Shown here piece by piece: positions 54,030-63,080 of a DNA stretch of 64,000 nt (the stretch's first letter is position 1; the number at the start of each line of letters is the position of its first letter). Below the pieces are notes generated by a model that saw nothing but the letters and a program-made list of their open reading frames with translations, was not told where the DNA came from and made no database searches. The position numbers were made by a program, and so were the translations under genes. Origin of the DNA: Ktedonobacter racemifer DSM 44963 (GTDB taxonomy: Bacteria > Chloroflexota > Ktedonobacteria > Ktedonobacterales > Ktedonobacteraceae); the NCBI RefSeq assembly GCF_000178855.1, contig NZ_ADVG01000002.1, forward strand, positions 2,108,001 to 2,172,000. The letters are read 5' to 3'.

Positions 54030-54652
54030 ATGATGGCTTTTTGGCATGGCTTCGATGCTCCATCGACAACGCTTCTGAGCTGAGGGAGAGCTATTTTTGC
54101 CCATTCTTGTCTAACTTTTAAGATGTGTGTTGAGCGGTTTTGCTCTCAGTTTTGCTCTCAAGATCGTGATGAGAAATGTTTACCTTTCCAATTATTCCAA
54201 GAAATTCTCATCTAATATTGGTTGCGGTTTGCAGCGGTGGCAAGAGCAACAATGGAATCGAGCTCGTATAGCTGAGCAAAACGACTCTCAGTGACATTTG
54301 CCGATAAAGCCTAGGACATGAACCTTTTCGAATTGACGCGGCTGGAATGGAATCGATCCAGTTTGCACTGACAACCCATTGAGAACGAAGCCGCTCCCCT
54401 ACTGTTTTCAACTCACTTCAGTTTGGCAGGGTCATCTGACCTTATCTCAATCTAGATGCGTCACAAAAGGTTCACGTCCTTTCTACATTCGCATGCTGCT
54501 TACTGGTGCGAAACCTCCCTTGCACAAGCTCTTCTATGTTTTCCATCAGAGAATGTGCTGCCATGAAACAACTTTCGTTGTCCCTTGCCAAAGGCTTCGG
54601 CAAAAAGAGCGCGATCCATGGGATGGAAGGAGACAGGGCTCATCAAAGTCCC
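54030..54652. other. Accessory gap, no gene recognised
   Basis: About 620 bases with short frames on both strands. A pair of TTTTGCTCTCA direct repeats lies near 54138-54160. It reads like decayed mobile DNA. Confidence 0.35.
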
Positions 54653-55132
54653 TTAGCTTGCACTCCCGGCATCTGCAGGTTTCGTATTTGAGGTCTTTGA
54701 TCTCCTCGATGATGCCTTTACATTCCCTACATCTGTGGGATTCGCATTTGAGAGGGCATCGGATGTAGGAGTCGAGGGGACCTCCGGTGATGCCTTTACA
54801 TTCCCTACATCTGTGGGATTCGCATTTGAGGGGGCATCGGATGTAGGAGTCGAGGGGATCTGCTCGATCCGCCAGGGCTGCACCTCCTGTTTCCCATTCA
54901 GGTTCAGGCCAACAGCAAAGTATGCAAAAAAGCCAATGACGAGACCAAGGGAATACAGGCCGAATAGCACATCACTCTTGAACAAGGCGATAACTGCTGC
55001 CCCGCCAATCACCCCCAGGATAGCAAAGAAGTCTGAGAGCGAGGCGACGCTTGCTCTCAGTCGCAGAGTCCGGTATGCGATCCAGCCAATAGTAAGACCA
55101 AAGAATAAGGCACCGAGTCCAGCGATAAACAT
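54653..55132 (-). CDS. Membrane protein with tandem C-terminal repeats
   Basis: 159 residues, AAGGAGG before the ATG. Three hydrophobic segments (FIAGLGALFFGLTIGWIAY; FFAILGVIGGAAVIALF; YSLGLVIGFFAYFAVGLNL) are followed by a cytoplasmic or surface tail with two near-identical 26-residue repeats (V-P-S-T-P-T-S-D-A then SNANPTDVGNVKAS). The DNA units are 54711-54780 and 54789-54858, period 78 bases; a third, worn copy (K-T-S-N-T-K-P-A-D-A-G) ends the protein. No family recognised. Confidence 0.6.
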   Translation of the reverse strand: MFIAGLGALFFGLTIGWIAYRTLRLRASVASLSDFFAILGVIGGAAVIALFKSDVLFGLYSLGLVIGFFAYFAVGLNLNGKQEVQPWRIEQIPSTPTSDAPSNANPTDVGNVKASPEVPSTPTSDALSNANPTDVGNVKASSRRSKTSNTKPADAGSAS

Positions 55133-56142
55133 ATAGCTCCTCCTTATAATAAATCCAAATAATAAATTCCTGTGGGTCGTGTTCCCACAAGACGGACATG
55201 GGGAGCGGAGACATCAGAGAGAGCTATTCCATCTCTTATACAGCGATGGCATTCTCTCTGTTAGAAGGACGTGCGCAAATACAAGATGTAACACAAGAAG
55301 TACTTTAGGAGCTGGGAAAGAACTCTTCTGAGAAGACTGAGCGGCGAAGAGGGAGAGTTGAATTCCACGACACGAGAAACTAGACGCTCTTCTGATGCGG
55401 TTCCATCGGCTTGTTAAGCGGAAGGACATTTTATTTTTGTCCATTCGTGGTGAATCAAATGTATATGATCCCAACCTCTAAGATGTCAAAATGGATGTCA
55501 GAATTTATACTGCATGGCTTGCCATTGGTGCCGATGGAGAGATTCTAGTCAGGTTATTTGTAGGTGTTGGTAGCTGTCCTCCTGGTGCTTAAAATCTCGA
55601 TAGTTTATTTGTAGGTGTTGGTGTTTTCTTGTGTAGGTTGGTGGGTGTAGCTGTACTAAACGCTGTACTTATTGTACCAGGTGTATGAACTTACAAGATT
55701 TTATGGCTTGCTGTTGATAGTTGTTTGAGTAACATGGGATGAGAAACTGTCTTATCGAGGGGGTTTAGACCTGTTCTATGGTAGGGATTTTTTTAGTATT
55801 CCCTTTTTTTGGCATTGGAACGAGAGGACCTTCCTCTCGCTCTAGGTTGGCAACGAATTCTTGAAAAGGCGAGCATCTAAACAATTTGGTTTATTTGGAT
55901 AAAGTCTATCTGAGTCAATACCTATCCAGCACTATAGTCTCTCTTATTATACGCATAAGCGACTTATATGCACAAGCGACGCTCAACCACTAAAAACCAC
56001 CCAATATTGATGAGTTTGCATATCTTTGAGGTATACCTCTTCTATGCTGGCGATAGATGAGAGAAAGACATCTGCTTATCAATAAGGAGACATATGCAAT
56101 CGCCACAATCGGCTCTCGTCCTACAAAGAAAGGACTGCAAGT
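55133..56142. other. 1-kb AT-rich gap upstream of glycine-rich peptide gene
   Basis: No gene supported. It contains repeat copy 1 (55351-55501), and an 18-base direct repeat TTATTTGTAGGTGTTGGT at 55554-55571 and 55605-55622. The A/T-rich part 55870-56100 probably holds the promoter of the gene at 56143. Confidence 0.45.
55351..55501. repeat. 150-bp direct repeat, copy 1
   Basis: Starts GGGAGAGTTGAA and ends AAGATGTCAAAATGGATGTC. Aligns without large gaps to 56822-56971, with roughly one base in five to six different by eye. The two copies flank the glycine-rich peptide gene in the same orientation. Confidence 0.75.
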
Positions 56143-56637
56143 ATGAAATATGACATTGTACAGGTCTGGAAAGAGGATACGTTTGACCAGCATTCCATTG
56201 AAGATGTACAAACAACATTGCTAACCAACCCTGCTGGCGAAGCCGAACTAAGCGATACAGAACTAGAACTGGTCAATGGCACAGGTGGCTGTGGTCGAAG
56301 ATGGGGCTGGGGTCATGGTCATGGTCATGGTGGTGGCAATGGCTACGGTGGCAATGGCGGCTACGGTGGCTACGGTGGCTACGGTGGCAATGGCGGCTAT
56401 GGTGGCTACGGTGGCTACGGTGGCAATGGCGGCTATGGTGGCTATGGTGGCTACGGTGGCAATGGCGGCTACGGTGGCTACGGTGGCAATGGCGGCTACG
56501 GTGGCTACGGTGGCTACGGTGGCTACGGTGGCTACGGTGGCAATGGCGGCTACGGTGGCTACGGTGGCTATGGTGGCTATGGCGGCAATGGTGGCAATGG
56601 TGGCAATGGTGGCAATGGTGGCAATGGCGGCAACTAG
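56143..56637 (+). CDS. Mersacidin-like leader fused to Gly/Tyr/Asn repeat
   Basis: 164 residues, AAAGGA before the ATG. Residues 1-49 look like a class II lanthipeptide leader: I-V-Q-V-W-K-E-D (compare the A-W-K-D-P start of mersacidin-type leaders), TNPAGEAELSDTELELVNGT and a double-Gly at 48-49 where a leader peptidase would cut. The predicted core (50-164) is CGRRWGWGHGHGHGGGNGYG followed by about 30 copies of G-G-Y or G-G-N. It has one Cys and no Ser or Thr, so lanthionine rings cannot form within it. No modification enzyme, peptidase or transporter is nearby. A hairpin terminator follows. It could be an exported Gly-rich structural peptide or a RiPP of unknown type. Confidence 0.7.
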   Translation: MKYDIVQVWKEDTFDQHSIEDVQTTLLTNPAGEAELSDTELELVNGTGGCGRRWGWGHGHGHGGGNGYGGNGGYGGYGGYGGNGGYGGYGGYGGNGGYGGYGGYGGNGGYGGYGGNGGYGGYGGYGGYGGYGGNGGYGGYGGYGGYGGNGGNGGNGGNGGNGGN

Positions 56638-56730
56638 TAAGACAAGAAAAGCCGTTTCTTTACGGTTTAGCGCTTCGTTTCGGCAAATCGCGTAACATGT
56701 TCTTCATCTTTTAGCCAGAGAGAACACAAA

Positions 56731-56788
56731 AAGGCGACCCGAGCCAGTTCCGTGTTGCTACACGGAACGGACCTGGTCGGCTCGCCTT
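56731..56788 (+). terminator. Imperfect long hairpin after the repeat peptide
   Basis: AAGGCGAC...CCGTG at 56731-56754 pairs, with small bulges, with 56761-56788 (CACGGAAC...GTCGGCTCGCCTT), followed by CTTC and T-rich sequence. It lies about 95 bases after the stop. Confidence 0.6.
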
Positions 56789-56821
56789 CTTCTGTTATGT
56801 TATATCGAAACGACTTGTTGG

Positions 56822-56971
56822 GGGAGAGTTGAAGTCCACGACCCGAGATACTAGGCGCCCTTCTGGTGCGATCCTATTGGCTTACTAGGCGGAAGGACGT
56901 TTTATTTTTGTCCATTCGTGACGAGTCGAATTTAGAAGAGTCTAACTTCTAAGATGTCAAAATGGATGTCA
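56822..56971. repeat. 150-bp direct repeat, copy 2
   Basis: Partner of 55351-55501. Distance between copies is 1471 bases, enclosing only the glycine-rich peptide gene and its flanks. Confidence 0.75.
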
Positions 56972-57000
56972 GGTATTAGTTTCATGTATCAGATTGTTTG

Positions 57001-57590
57001 TCATAATATTGTTAATTTACATTCTTTTCTAAAGTCACTAAGTGCCGTAAACTTGATAGAAGAAAGCATATTCTCTAGATTCGTTATGTTAGTAACAAAA
57101 ATTTGAATTGTTCTTGGTATGAGTTGATCGGCTAATAAGCTTGCTTCTTCGATATCAATCCTGCTATTGCGTTTGTTTTTTAGAGAATCCTTTACAAGCC
57201 TTATACAGTATTGGTACATTAAAGGGCTTCTTTCTGCAATTACTGAAAGGCAGTTGGTCTTAAAAGAAACTTCTTCCAATTCTTTAGCGTTCTGAAAAAC
57301 CTCGATTTCTGTTAAAGGTTTTAGCACGTATAAATCAGAAGTAGTTACCAAAAGTAAGGTAAAGTAAGATATATCAGCTTCTTCCCTTCGTTCTAGGTTT
57401 GGCATTATAGACGTTTCTTGTAGGACTAAATTAGGTAAGCCATAAAGCAGCTGATTAATCCCTCGTGTAATAGAGTTAGGATCAAAAGTTTTACTATGTA
57501 GTTCAATTCCTCTTGTGCATAAAGGCATAAGATGGTCCCAACTAGGTTGGTCTAATGAATATTTTTGTTTATCTTTGATTTTAAAAATAG
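57001..57590 (-). pseudogene. Nuclease-like gene, C-terminal half
   Basis: The frame is open from the transposon end at 57590 (I-F-K-I-K-D-K-Q-K-Y-S-L-D-Q) through SWDHLMPLCTRGIELHSKTF and ITRGINQLLYGLPNLVLQE to 57001. Low-GC codon use. An internal ATG at 57528 could start a 175-residue product, but the reading clearly began upstream. Its N-terminal half is at 60436-60691 on the far side of the insertion. Confidence 0.7.
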
Positions 57591-57600
57591 GGTAGTGACT

Positions 57601-58626
57601 CTATTTAGGAGTGGTGTAGAGAGAAGTAGTCAAGAACGCGATCCAGGACCAGGGATGGTCGGTGAGTCCCAAGGCCATGGCAGGAGTGCGTGGCTGATAG
57701 CGTCGCGACTGCGCAGGCATTGGGAGACGTAATACGCGATGAGGGCGTATCCAATTGTGTTCAAAAAGCTGCAGGTGGACCAGGGCATCCCAGGTAGCGT
57801 CCCGTTTGGCAAAGGCATGGGTCTTGCGGGTGAGGGCATTGAGCCGATCGCGGAGCATGCCGTTGACCCGCTCAATATGGACGGTTCCGGGTTGGGTGAT
57901 CACCTCGCCCAAGGCGGCACGGATCTCAACGGAGAGCAGTTTCCCATGCTCATCACGATGCTTGATGGTCTGCGTCAAACGCACGTATGGGGGCATCACC
58001 AGTGGGGGGACGTCCGCGCTGCCCGGCGCGCAGCGGCTGGCGATAGGCTCGTTTGAGAATCGCGGCATAGCCCCGCCAGCCATCGCTGCACCAGTTCAAC
58101 GGATGGCCCTGCGTGCGTGCTACGGTGAGGGTGACCGCTCGCTCGACGAGATCGTCGCCGATGCGTCCTGTGGCACAGGCGGCGATGAAGCGGCTGGGGC
58201 GATCTTGGACGAGGCATCCCCAGCGTTCACCGGCATCAGCTTCGTCGGGGGCTCCGTTTTTTTGCGCACGAAAGACCAAAACTCGTCGATTTCGACCGTT
58301 GAGAGGTGCAGATCCTGTGTGAAGATATTCGTCAAGGCCTCCGCATGCTCGCATGCTCGCCGCAGCCATTGGCCAATCGTCTCGTACTTGTGGCCTGTAA
58401 TCTCTTCCGCCGCCCGCAGACTTCCTCGGCGCATCACGACCAGGAGCGCTTGAGCCACCTCGGCTACTGGCGTATGCAGACCATACATCGGTGTGCCTTC
58501 CGTTTCGCCAAAGAAGCGGCCGCATCCACGACACTGATAGCGCTGTCGTCCTTTGCTACTGCCATTGCGAATGACGTGTGGCTGCGCACACGCAGGATTG
58601 GGGCATGCTGTATAGCTTTCCGTCAT
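57601..58626 (-). pseudogene. IS1-like transposase, frameshifted twice
   Basis: Three frames together cover one IS1-type transposase. Frame one: zinc-ribbon N-terminus (CPNPACAQPHVIRNGSSKG, QRYQCRGCGRFF) to TVEIDEFWSFVRKKTEP. Frame two (from about 58240): RFIAACATGRIGDDLVERAV, then WCSDGWRGYAAILK. Frame three (from about 58080): TVHIERVNGMLRDRLNALTR, then KTHAFAKRDATWDALVHLQL. The DDE residues are in EIDE, S-D-G and H-I-E-R. IS1 uses one programmed frameshift near its start; two later ones indicate decay. Confidence 0.75.
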
Positions 58627-58634
58627 CGTCTCCC
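58609..58634. repeat. 26-bp repeat, inverted with 60331-60356
   Basis: This segment contains the start codon region of the IS1-like transposase (complement M-T-E-S-Y-T). An exact inverted copy lies at 60331-60356. The pair brackets the transposase at 58751-60076, which suggests that this second transposon inserted within, or copied, the 5' end of the IS1-like gene. Confidence 0.75.
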
Positions 58635-58750
58635 GAGCGAGGTCGCGACTTCGTGTCCATCTCAGCCAGGAGGGGAAACCAAGGCGTGGAGCATGGAGTA
58701 GAATCCAGGAGAAGACGGTTTCGACACGCCTTTGGTGGAGGAATGGAAGT

Positions 58751-60076
58751 ATGGAAGAAGAATGGATGCGCGATCGCGCTCTCTTGCGAGACCTCCTGAC
58801 CCGCTATCCTCTCTGGACGCAGCAGCAATACGCCCAGGTGGTGGGTCGTTCAATCAGTTGGGTGAAGAAATGGCGCAAACGCTTGCGAGAGGCCGAGGCG
58901 CATGATGTGCAGGTGCTCATATCTCGCTCACGCGCTCATTCTGCCCCCTACCCCTCATGGGACCCACGCGTGGAGGAGCGCATCGTCGAGATGCGCCTCT
59001 CACCCCCGGAGAACCTCAAGCGGGTTCCGGGACCTCGCGCCCCGCTGTACTACTTAGCGCGTGATGCCGAGCTGCAAGCCTTGCAGGTGCCCTTGCCGCG
59101 CTCGACTCGCACAGTGTGGAAGATGTTGCACAAACACGGCTGTATTCTGGAGCGCCCCAAGCCCAAGAAGCAGCCTCTGAAGCCAAGGGAGCCTCTCGAA
59201 GAGATCCAGATGGATTTTAAGGATGTGAGTACTGTTCCAAGCAGTGAAAGCCAGGAAGGCAAGCGGCAACATATCGTGGAGGTCTGTCACTTTCTGGATG
59301 TGGGGACCTCAGTCCTTCTGGGTGCTCACGCACGGGAAGATTTCCATGCGCAAACGGCTATGCAGGCAGTGATCGGTTTCTTGCGAGCATATGGCCGACC
59401 GCCGATGATGACCTTTGACCGCGATCCCAGGTGGGTCGGAAGCAGCAGTGGACGCGATTTTCCTTCGGCCCTCCGCCGCTTGTTGCTCTGTTTGGGGATC
59501 CACCCCAACGTCTGTCCACCTCATCGCCCAGACAAAAATGCCTTTGTTGAAAGGTATCATCGGACGTATGCTCAGGAATGCCTCCAGATCCAGTGTCCAG
59601 GCACCCTGCAAGAGGTTCGAGAGGTCACCGAGACCTTCATGCAGCATTACAATTGGGAACGCCCCCACCAGGGGCGCGCTTGTCGCAACGTTCCTCCACG
59701 GGTCGCCTTCCCAACCCTACCGCCATTGCCCCCACTTCCGCAAATGGTGGACCCCGATGCTTGGCTGCGAACCCTTGAGGGGCAAATCTTTGTGCGAAAG
59801 GTCGGAGCAGATGGCTGTGTGAACGTGAATCTGGTCCCCTACTATGTGGGTCAACAGGTCGCGGGCCAGTACGTGGCCTTACAGGTCGTGGCAAGTGAAC
59901 GGACCTTTGCCGTCTGGCATGGAAGCACGCTGCTCAAAATGGTGCCCATCAAGCACCTGCAAGGGCAACCGATGCCGCTGGAGGACTATTTCGCCCTGAT
60001 GGTGCAGGAAGCGTTGGCCGAGGAGCGTCGTCTCTCAGCCAGCCAACGGCATCTCCAGCAACTGGCTCTCTGGTGA
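58751..60076 (+). CDS. DDE integrase-type transposase, intact
   Basis: 441 residues. A helix-turn-helix start (WTQQQYAQVVGRSISWVKKW) is followed by an integrase catalytic core: D in EEIQMDFKDVSTV, D in MMTFDRDPRWVG, E in DKNAFVERYHRTYAQECLQ, then HYNWERPHQGRACRN. This fits the IS481/IS3-like rve group. The C-terminal 120 residues (FVRKVGADGCVNVNLVPYYV) form a beta-rich domain. No frameshift or stop. Flanked by the 26-bp inverted repeats at 58609 and 60331. Confidence 0.88.
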   Translation: MEEEWMRDRALLRDLLTRYPLWTQQQYAQVVGRSISWVKKWRKRLREAEAHDVQVLISRSRAHSAPYPSWDPRVEERIVEMRLSPPENLKRVPGPRAPLYYLARDAELQALQVPLPRSTRTVWKMLHKHGCILERPKPKKQPLKPREPLEEIQMDFKDVSTVPSSESQEGKRQHIVEVCHFLDVGTSVLLGAHAREDFHAQTAMQAVIGFLRAYGRPPMMTFDRDPRWVGSSSGRDFPSALRRLLLCLGIHPNVCPPHRPDKNAFVERYHRTYAQECLQIQCPGTLQEVREVTETFMQHYNWERPHQGRACRNVPPRVAFPTLPPLPPLPQMVDPDAWLRTLEGQIFVRKVGADGCVNVNLVPYYVGQQVAGQYVALQVVASERTFAVWHGSTLLKMVPIKHLQGQPMPLEDYFALMVQEALAEERRLSASQRHLQQLALW

Positions 60077-60430
60077 AGCCGAGCTTGGCCGACGAACACC
60101 ATGGAGACGTTTCCGATCTGTTCAGCTCTGCGGCTGTACGGTTGGGGCTGTGTGTCCAGCAGCATCTCTTTCGCACCACTTCCATCTACTTCCACTCCCT
60201 TTCCGCCCACTTCCACTCCCTCTCAACCTCGACCATCCCCTCCTTTTTCCGCTTTTCATGAGCAGGGGCGTCTCATTTTCGCATCTGTTGCTCCTCTTCT
60301 CTGAGCGGCTTCGATGAGACTACGTGGTTGGGGAGACGATGACGGAAAGCTATACACATGCTGGCAGAGATGGGGTTGCTGTCATGGTCAGTCCTCCTGA
60401 CCTCTATTTTACCACTTCTCTCAAGAGTCA
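60077..60430. other. Right arm of transposon, no gene
   Basis: Contains a run of short C/T-rich repeats (CTTCCACTCCCT, about 60182-60220), the inverted 26-bp repeat at 60331-60356 and the terminal repeat from 60424. Confidence 0.5.
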
Positions 60431-60435
60431 CTACC

Positions 60436-60691
60436 TGTATTTGCATTCGACAAGGAAATTCGAACGACCCATTTTTTGTGCCCTTGAAGAGCTGAAATCT
60501 TGGTGTGCAAATACATCAACTGAGAACTCAGTATCTATATTATGATCGTTAGGTCTTATATAAGAGTATGCTCCTGCCGTATATAAATCGTTATGCTCTA
60601 ATACTTCTGATACAAGCTGCTCTAATGGTAAACTGCTTTTTAAAATGTTATCTTTCCAACTTATTTGTTTGTCATCCATCGCGTCTTCCAT
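60436..60691 (-). pseudogene. Nuclease-like gene, N-terminal half
   Basis: About 85 residues: DDKQISWKDNILKSSLPLEQ, then AYSYIRPNDHNIDTEFSVDV and GRSNFLVECKYR, where the transposon begins. D-T-E-F-S-V-D followed by a strand with E-C-K looks like the core of a PD-(D/E)XK (Mrr-like) nuclease domain. The rest of the gene is at 57001-57590. The role is unknown; restriction or defence is possible. Confidence 0.65.
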
Positions 60692-60817
60692 TCTTAGAAA
60701 TTAGCCTAACTTTCGATCACTTTAATTTCTTCTTCTAGGGAACATGGAACGAGTAAACGGTTTTTAGAGCAGATTCATGCGCTTCTCGCAATTGCAATTT
60801 TGTAGTATCTAATTATT

Positions 60818-61606
60818 TTGTTTCTTTGGCCTCGCTTGTGTAGGCTGAGGTATTTTTATGGCTTGCGAACCGAGGCGGAGATGCTCAAGCGGGACTATGG
60901 GTACTCTGATGAGGAGGTGGCCCAGGCCATGCAAGAGGATGAGGAGCTGCGCTTTCAGCGCTACGGCTGGATCGAGAAGATACGCAACGTGAAAGCGATT
61001 GGGTATGTGACCAAGTACCTCATGAAAGCGCTCTCGGTGGGTGAGCAGGGGACCAAGGAAGTCAAGCGTGAGCGTGAGGTGCTGGTGCGCGGTGAGGATG
61101 GCATGGCACATCTTGAAAAGGAGGCCGTGACTGAGCGCGTGGCGAGTAAGGCGCACCGTATTTGTTACTCACGTCAATTTTTCCCTGAGTCGGTGGCAGA
61201 CATGCGTAAGCGTCTGTTTGCAGGGGTAGAGCATGAGGTACAGGGGGAAGATGACGCACCTGTGATCGCTTCTGAGGAGCAAACGCAAGAGGAGGGGTCC
61301 GGCTGGGCCTTGATTGAGCGTGAGTTAGAGGAGGTGATCGATATGGAAGAGTACAAGCGGCGTCGATATGCAGAGGTCGCCCAGCAACTAGACGAAGTGA
61401 GCCAGGAGGACGAGGAAGCCTACCAGGAACACAAGCGAGAGATAGCGGCGCAGATTGCAAGGGAGGCGCGTCTAGCCGTGCGTGGGGTCTATCGAGAACT
61501 AGAAAGGAAGGTGTTACAAGAGGCAATAGCAGAAGGTCGTCCGTTCTGTCGCCGGGTATTGAGCGTGTGGGACTACCACCGTAAAATGCTGCGCCTGGCT
61601 GGTTAG
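60818..61606 (+). pseudogene. Rep-like replication protein, 5'-truncated
   Basis: The protein reads KIRNVKAIGYVTKYLMKALS, RVASKAHRICYSRQFFPESV, then a long Glu/Arg-rich helical tail to LSVWDYHRKMLRLAG. G-Y-(V)-T-K-Y-L-x-K followed by S-R-x-F-F is the C-terminal side of plasmid and integrative-element Rep proteins; the HUH and Tyr motifs that should precede are missing. The frame opens at TTG 60818 without a ribosome site, next to the nuclease-gene 5' end, so the gene was cut there. It leads the order rep-xis-int. Confidence 0.65.
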
Positions 61607-61649
61607 CATATCGTTTTGGTGGATAGCTGTTCTGAAAGGGAGGTGGCTT

Positions 61650-61856
61650 ATGGCAGGACATAAAAAAGTTTCGACTGTACAACCTGTGCTTTTAAGTGTC
61701 GCTGATGTTGCTATTCAGCTAGGAGTATGTAGGCAGACAGTGTACACCCTCATTTACAAGCATGGTTTGCCTTCAATGCTGGTTGGGAGAATGAGGAAAG
61801 TCCATCCAGATTCGTTAAATGGTTGGTTAAAAGAGCGTGAGAGGCTGTTAGCATAA
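61650..61856 (+). CDS. xis: Excisionase (MerR-like HTH)
   Basis: 68 residues: VLLSVADVAIQLGVCRQTVY, then TLIYKHGLPSMLVGRMRKVH and LNGWLKERE. This is the typical Xis/helix-turn-helix 17 layout. AAAGGGAGG precedes the ATG. The integrase gene starts 11 bases after the stop, so the two are co-expressed and probably act together in excision. Confidence 0.85.
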   Translation: MAGHKKVSTVQPVLLSVADVAIQLGVCRQTVYTLIYKHGLPSMLVGRMRKVHPDSLNGWLKERERLLA

Positions 61857-61867
61857 GGAGGTGGCCT

Positions 61868-63022
61868 ATGGCAAACGATAAGCGGCGTGGTCATAATGAA
61901 GGATCAGTGTACTATGTAGAGAGCCGTGAGCGCTGGGTGGCTGAGGTGACTATAGCGACTGGCAAGCGTAAGAAGTTCTACTTTAAGACTAAGCAAGAGG
62001 CTATCAAGAAGAAAAATGAGGCTCTAAGAGAGCTAGAAATGGGGATCTTGGCGACGGGAACAAGAAGAAGGCTAGGTGAGTACCTTGAGGACTGGTTAGA
62101 GAATGTCCACAAAGGCAGGCTTCGCGTTGGGACCTATGTTAACTATAAGAAGTTGATTAAGTATGTGATTGCTGACCTGGGCGATATATGGCTACAAAAG
62201 CTCACACCTCAACACGTCCAAACCTTCTACTCCAAGAAACTCAACGAAGGACTTTCCTCAAAGCTCATAAATAACATACACGGAGTCTTGCATGTGGCTT
62301 TGGAGAACGCAGTACGCTGGGGCTTAGCTCCAAAAAATGTCTGCGATCTTGTAACACCTCCCCGCATAGTAAGCCGTGAAGTCGTGCCGCTCTCGGTGGA
62401 GCAGGCACGCTGGTTTGTGGATCGTGTGAAGAAGCATCGTTTAGAGGTGCTGCTGGTAACGGCAGTTGTAACGGGTATGCGTCGTGGTGAATTGCTAGCT
62501 CTACGCTGGCCTGACATTGATTTTGAGCGTAGTCGTCTACTAGTGCTTCATTCGGTTGACTTCATCGCTGGTCACGGGTATGTTGAAGGTCAACCCAAAA
62601 CCGTCGCCGGTCGCCGGGTGATAAGTCTTCCATCCTTTCTGGTCGATATGTTGAAACAGCATCGCACTCTACAACAGGATGCGCGTAAATCTGCCAAGGA
62701 TTGGCAGGATCGTGATCTGGTCTTCCCAAATCTGAAAGGCGGCTACCTGCACCCTGCGCACATGGGGGAAAAGTTCAGGAAAATATTAGCTGAGGCTGGG
62801 CTACCTCCCATTCATTTTCACGATTTGCGGCATAGTGCGGCGTCCATTTTGCTGTGTATGGGTGTGAATATCAAGGTCATACAGGAGCTGTTAGGGCATA
62901 GCGACATCTCTATCACGTTAAGAACGTACTCTCACTTGCTTCCATCGATGCAGCAAGAAGTTATCGAGACCTGGAATGAGGTGTTCAGGGAGGATGACCA
63001 AGAGGACGAGAAGCCCGGATAA
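61868..63022 (+). CDS. int: Phage-type tyrosine integrase
   Basis: 384 residues. An AP2-like arm-binding N-terminus (EGSVYYVESRERWVAEVTIA), a SAM-like core-binding domain (LGEYLEDWLENVHKGRLRVG to WGLAPKNVCDLV), and a catalytic domain with R in VTGMRRGELLALRW, H-x-L-R in HFHDLRHSAASILL, H in LLGHSDISITLRTY and the final Tyr in R-T-Y-S-H-L. AAGGAGG lies before the ATG. Intact. With xis and the Rep remnant it forms a rep-xis-int module as in actinomycete integrative elements. Confidence 0.93.
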   Translation: MANDKRRGHNEGSVYYVESRERWVAEVTIATGKRKKFYFKTKQEAIKKKNEALRELEMGILATGTRRRLGEYLEDWLENVHKGRLRVGTYVNYKKLIKYVIADLGDIWLQKLTPQHVQTFYSKKLNEGLSSKLINNIHGVLHVALENAVRWGLAPKNVCDLVTPPRIVSREVVPLSVEQARWFVDRVKKHRLEVLLVTAVVTGMRRGELLALRWPDIDFERSRLLVLHSVDFIAGHGYVEGQPKTVAGRRVISLPSFLVDMLKQHRTLQQDARKSAKDWQDRDLVFPNLKGGYLHPAHMGEKFRKILAEAGLPPIHFHDLRHSAASILLCMGVNIKVIQELLGHSDISITLRTYSHLLPSMQQEVIETWNEVFREDDQEDEKPG

Positions 63023-63080
63023 ATTTCGTTTTCCTCTTACCTGCTTTGTTACAAGCAAAAATTTTTCTTTCCACACGCGA

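Larger units (their letters stand above)
57591..60435. mobile_element. 2.8-kb transposon with 12-bp terminal repeats
   Basis: GGTAGTGACTCT at 57591-57602 and its exact complement at 60424-60435. Inside are a decayed IS1-like transposase (minus) and an intact DDE integrase-type transposase (plus). It interrupts the nuclease-like gene. The bases directly outside the ends do not form an obvious target duplication, so the element may be a nested or rearranged composite rather than a single simple insertion. Confidence 0.7.

Noticed and set aside
55554..55622. Two 18-base repeats as a CRISPR remnant
   Set aside because: Only two copies, G/T-rich, no palindromic character, no cas genes; the long palindromes were also considered and are not CRISPR repeats because each differs in sequence.
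56276..56714. Alternative-frame proteins (Ala/Met/Val- and Trp/Arg/Leu-rich) across the Gly-Tyr repeat
   Set aside because: They follow automatically from the 9-base DNA repeat and have no own start signals.
57601..58626. Programmed frameshifting as the explanation for the three-frame IS1-like gene
   Set aside because: IS1 elements use one -1 shift near the start; here two shifts fall in the catalytic part, which fits decay better.
60182..60240. Repeated CTTCCACTCCCT units as a minisatellite of interest
   Set aside because: Only a few imperfect copies in the non-coding arm of a transposon.
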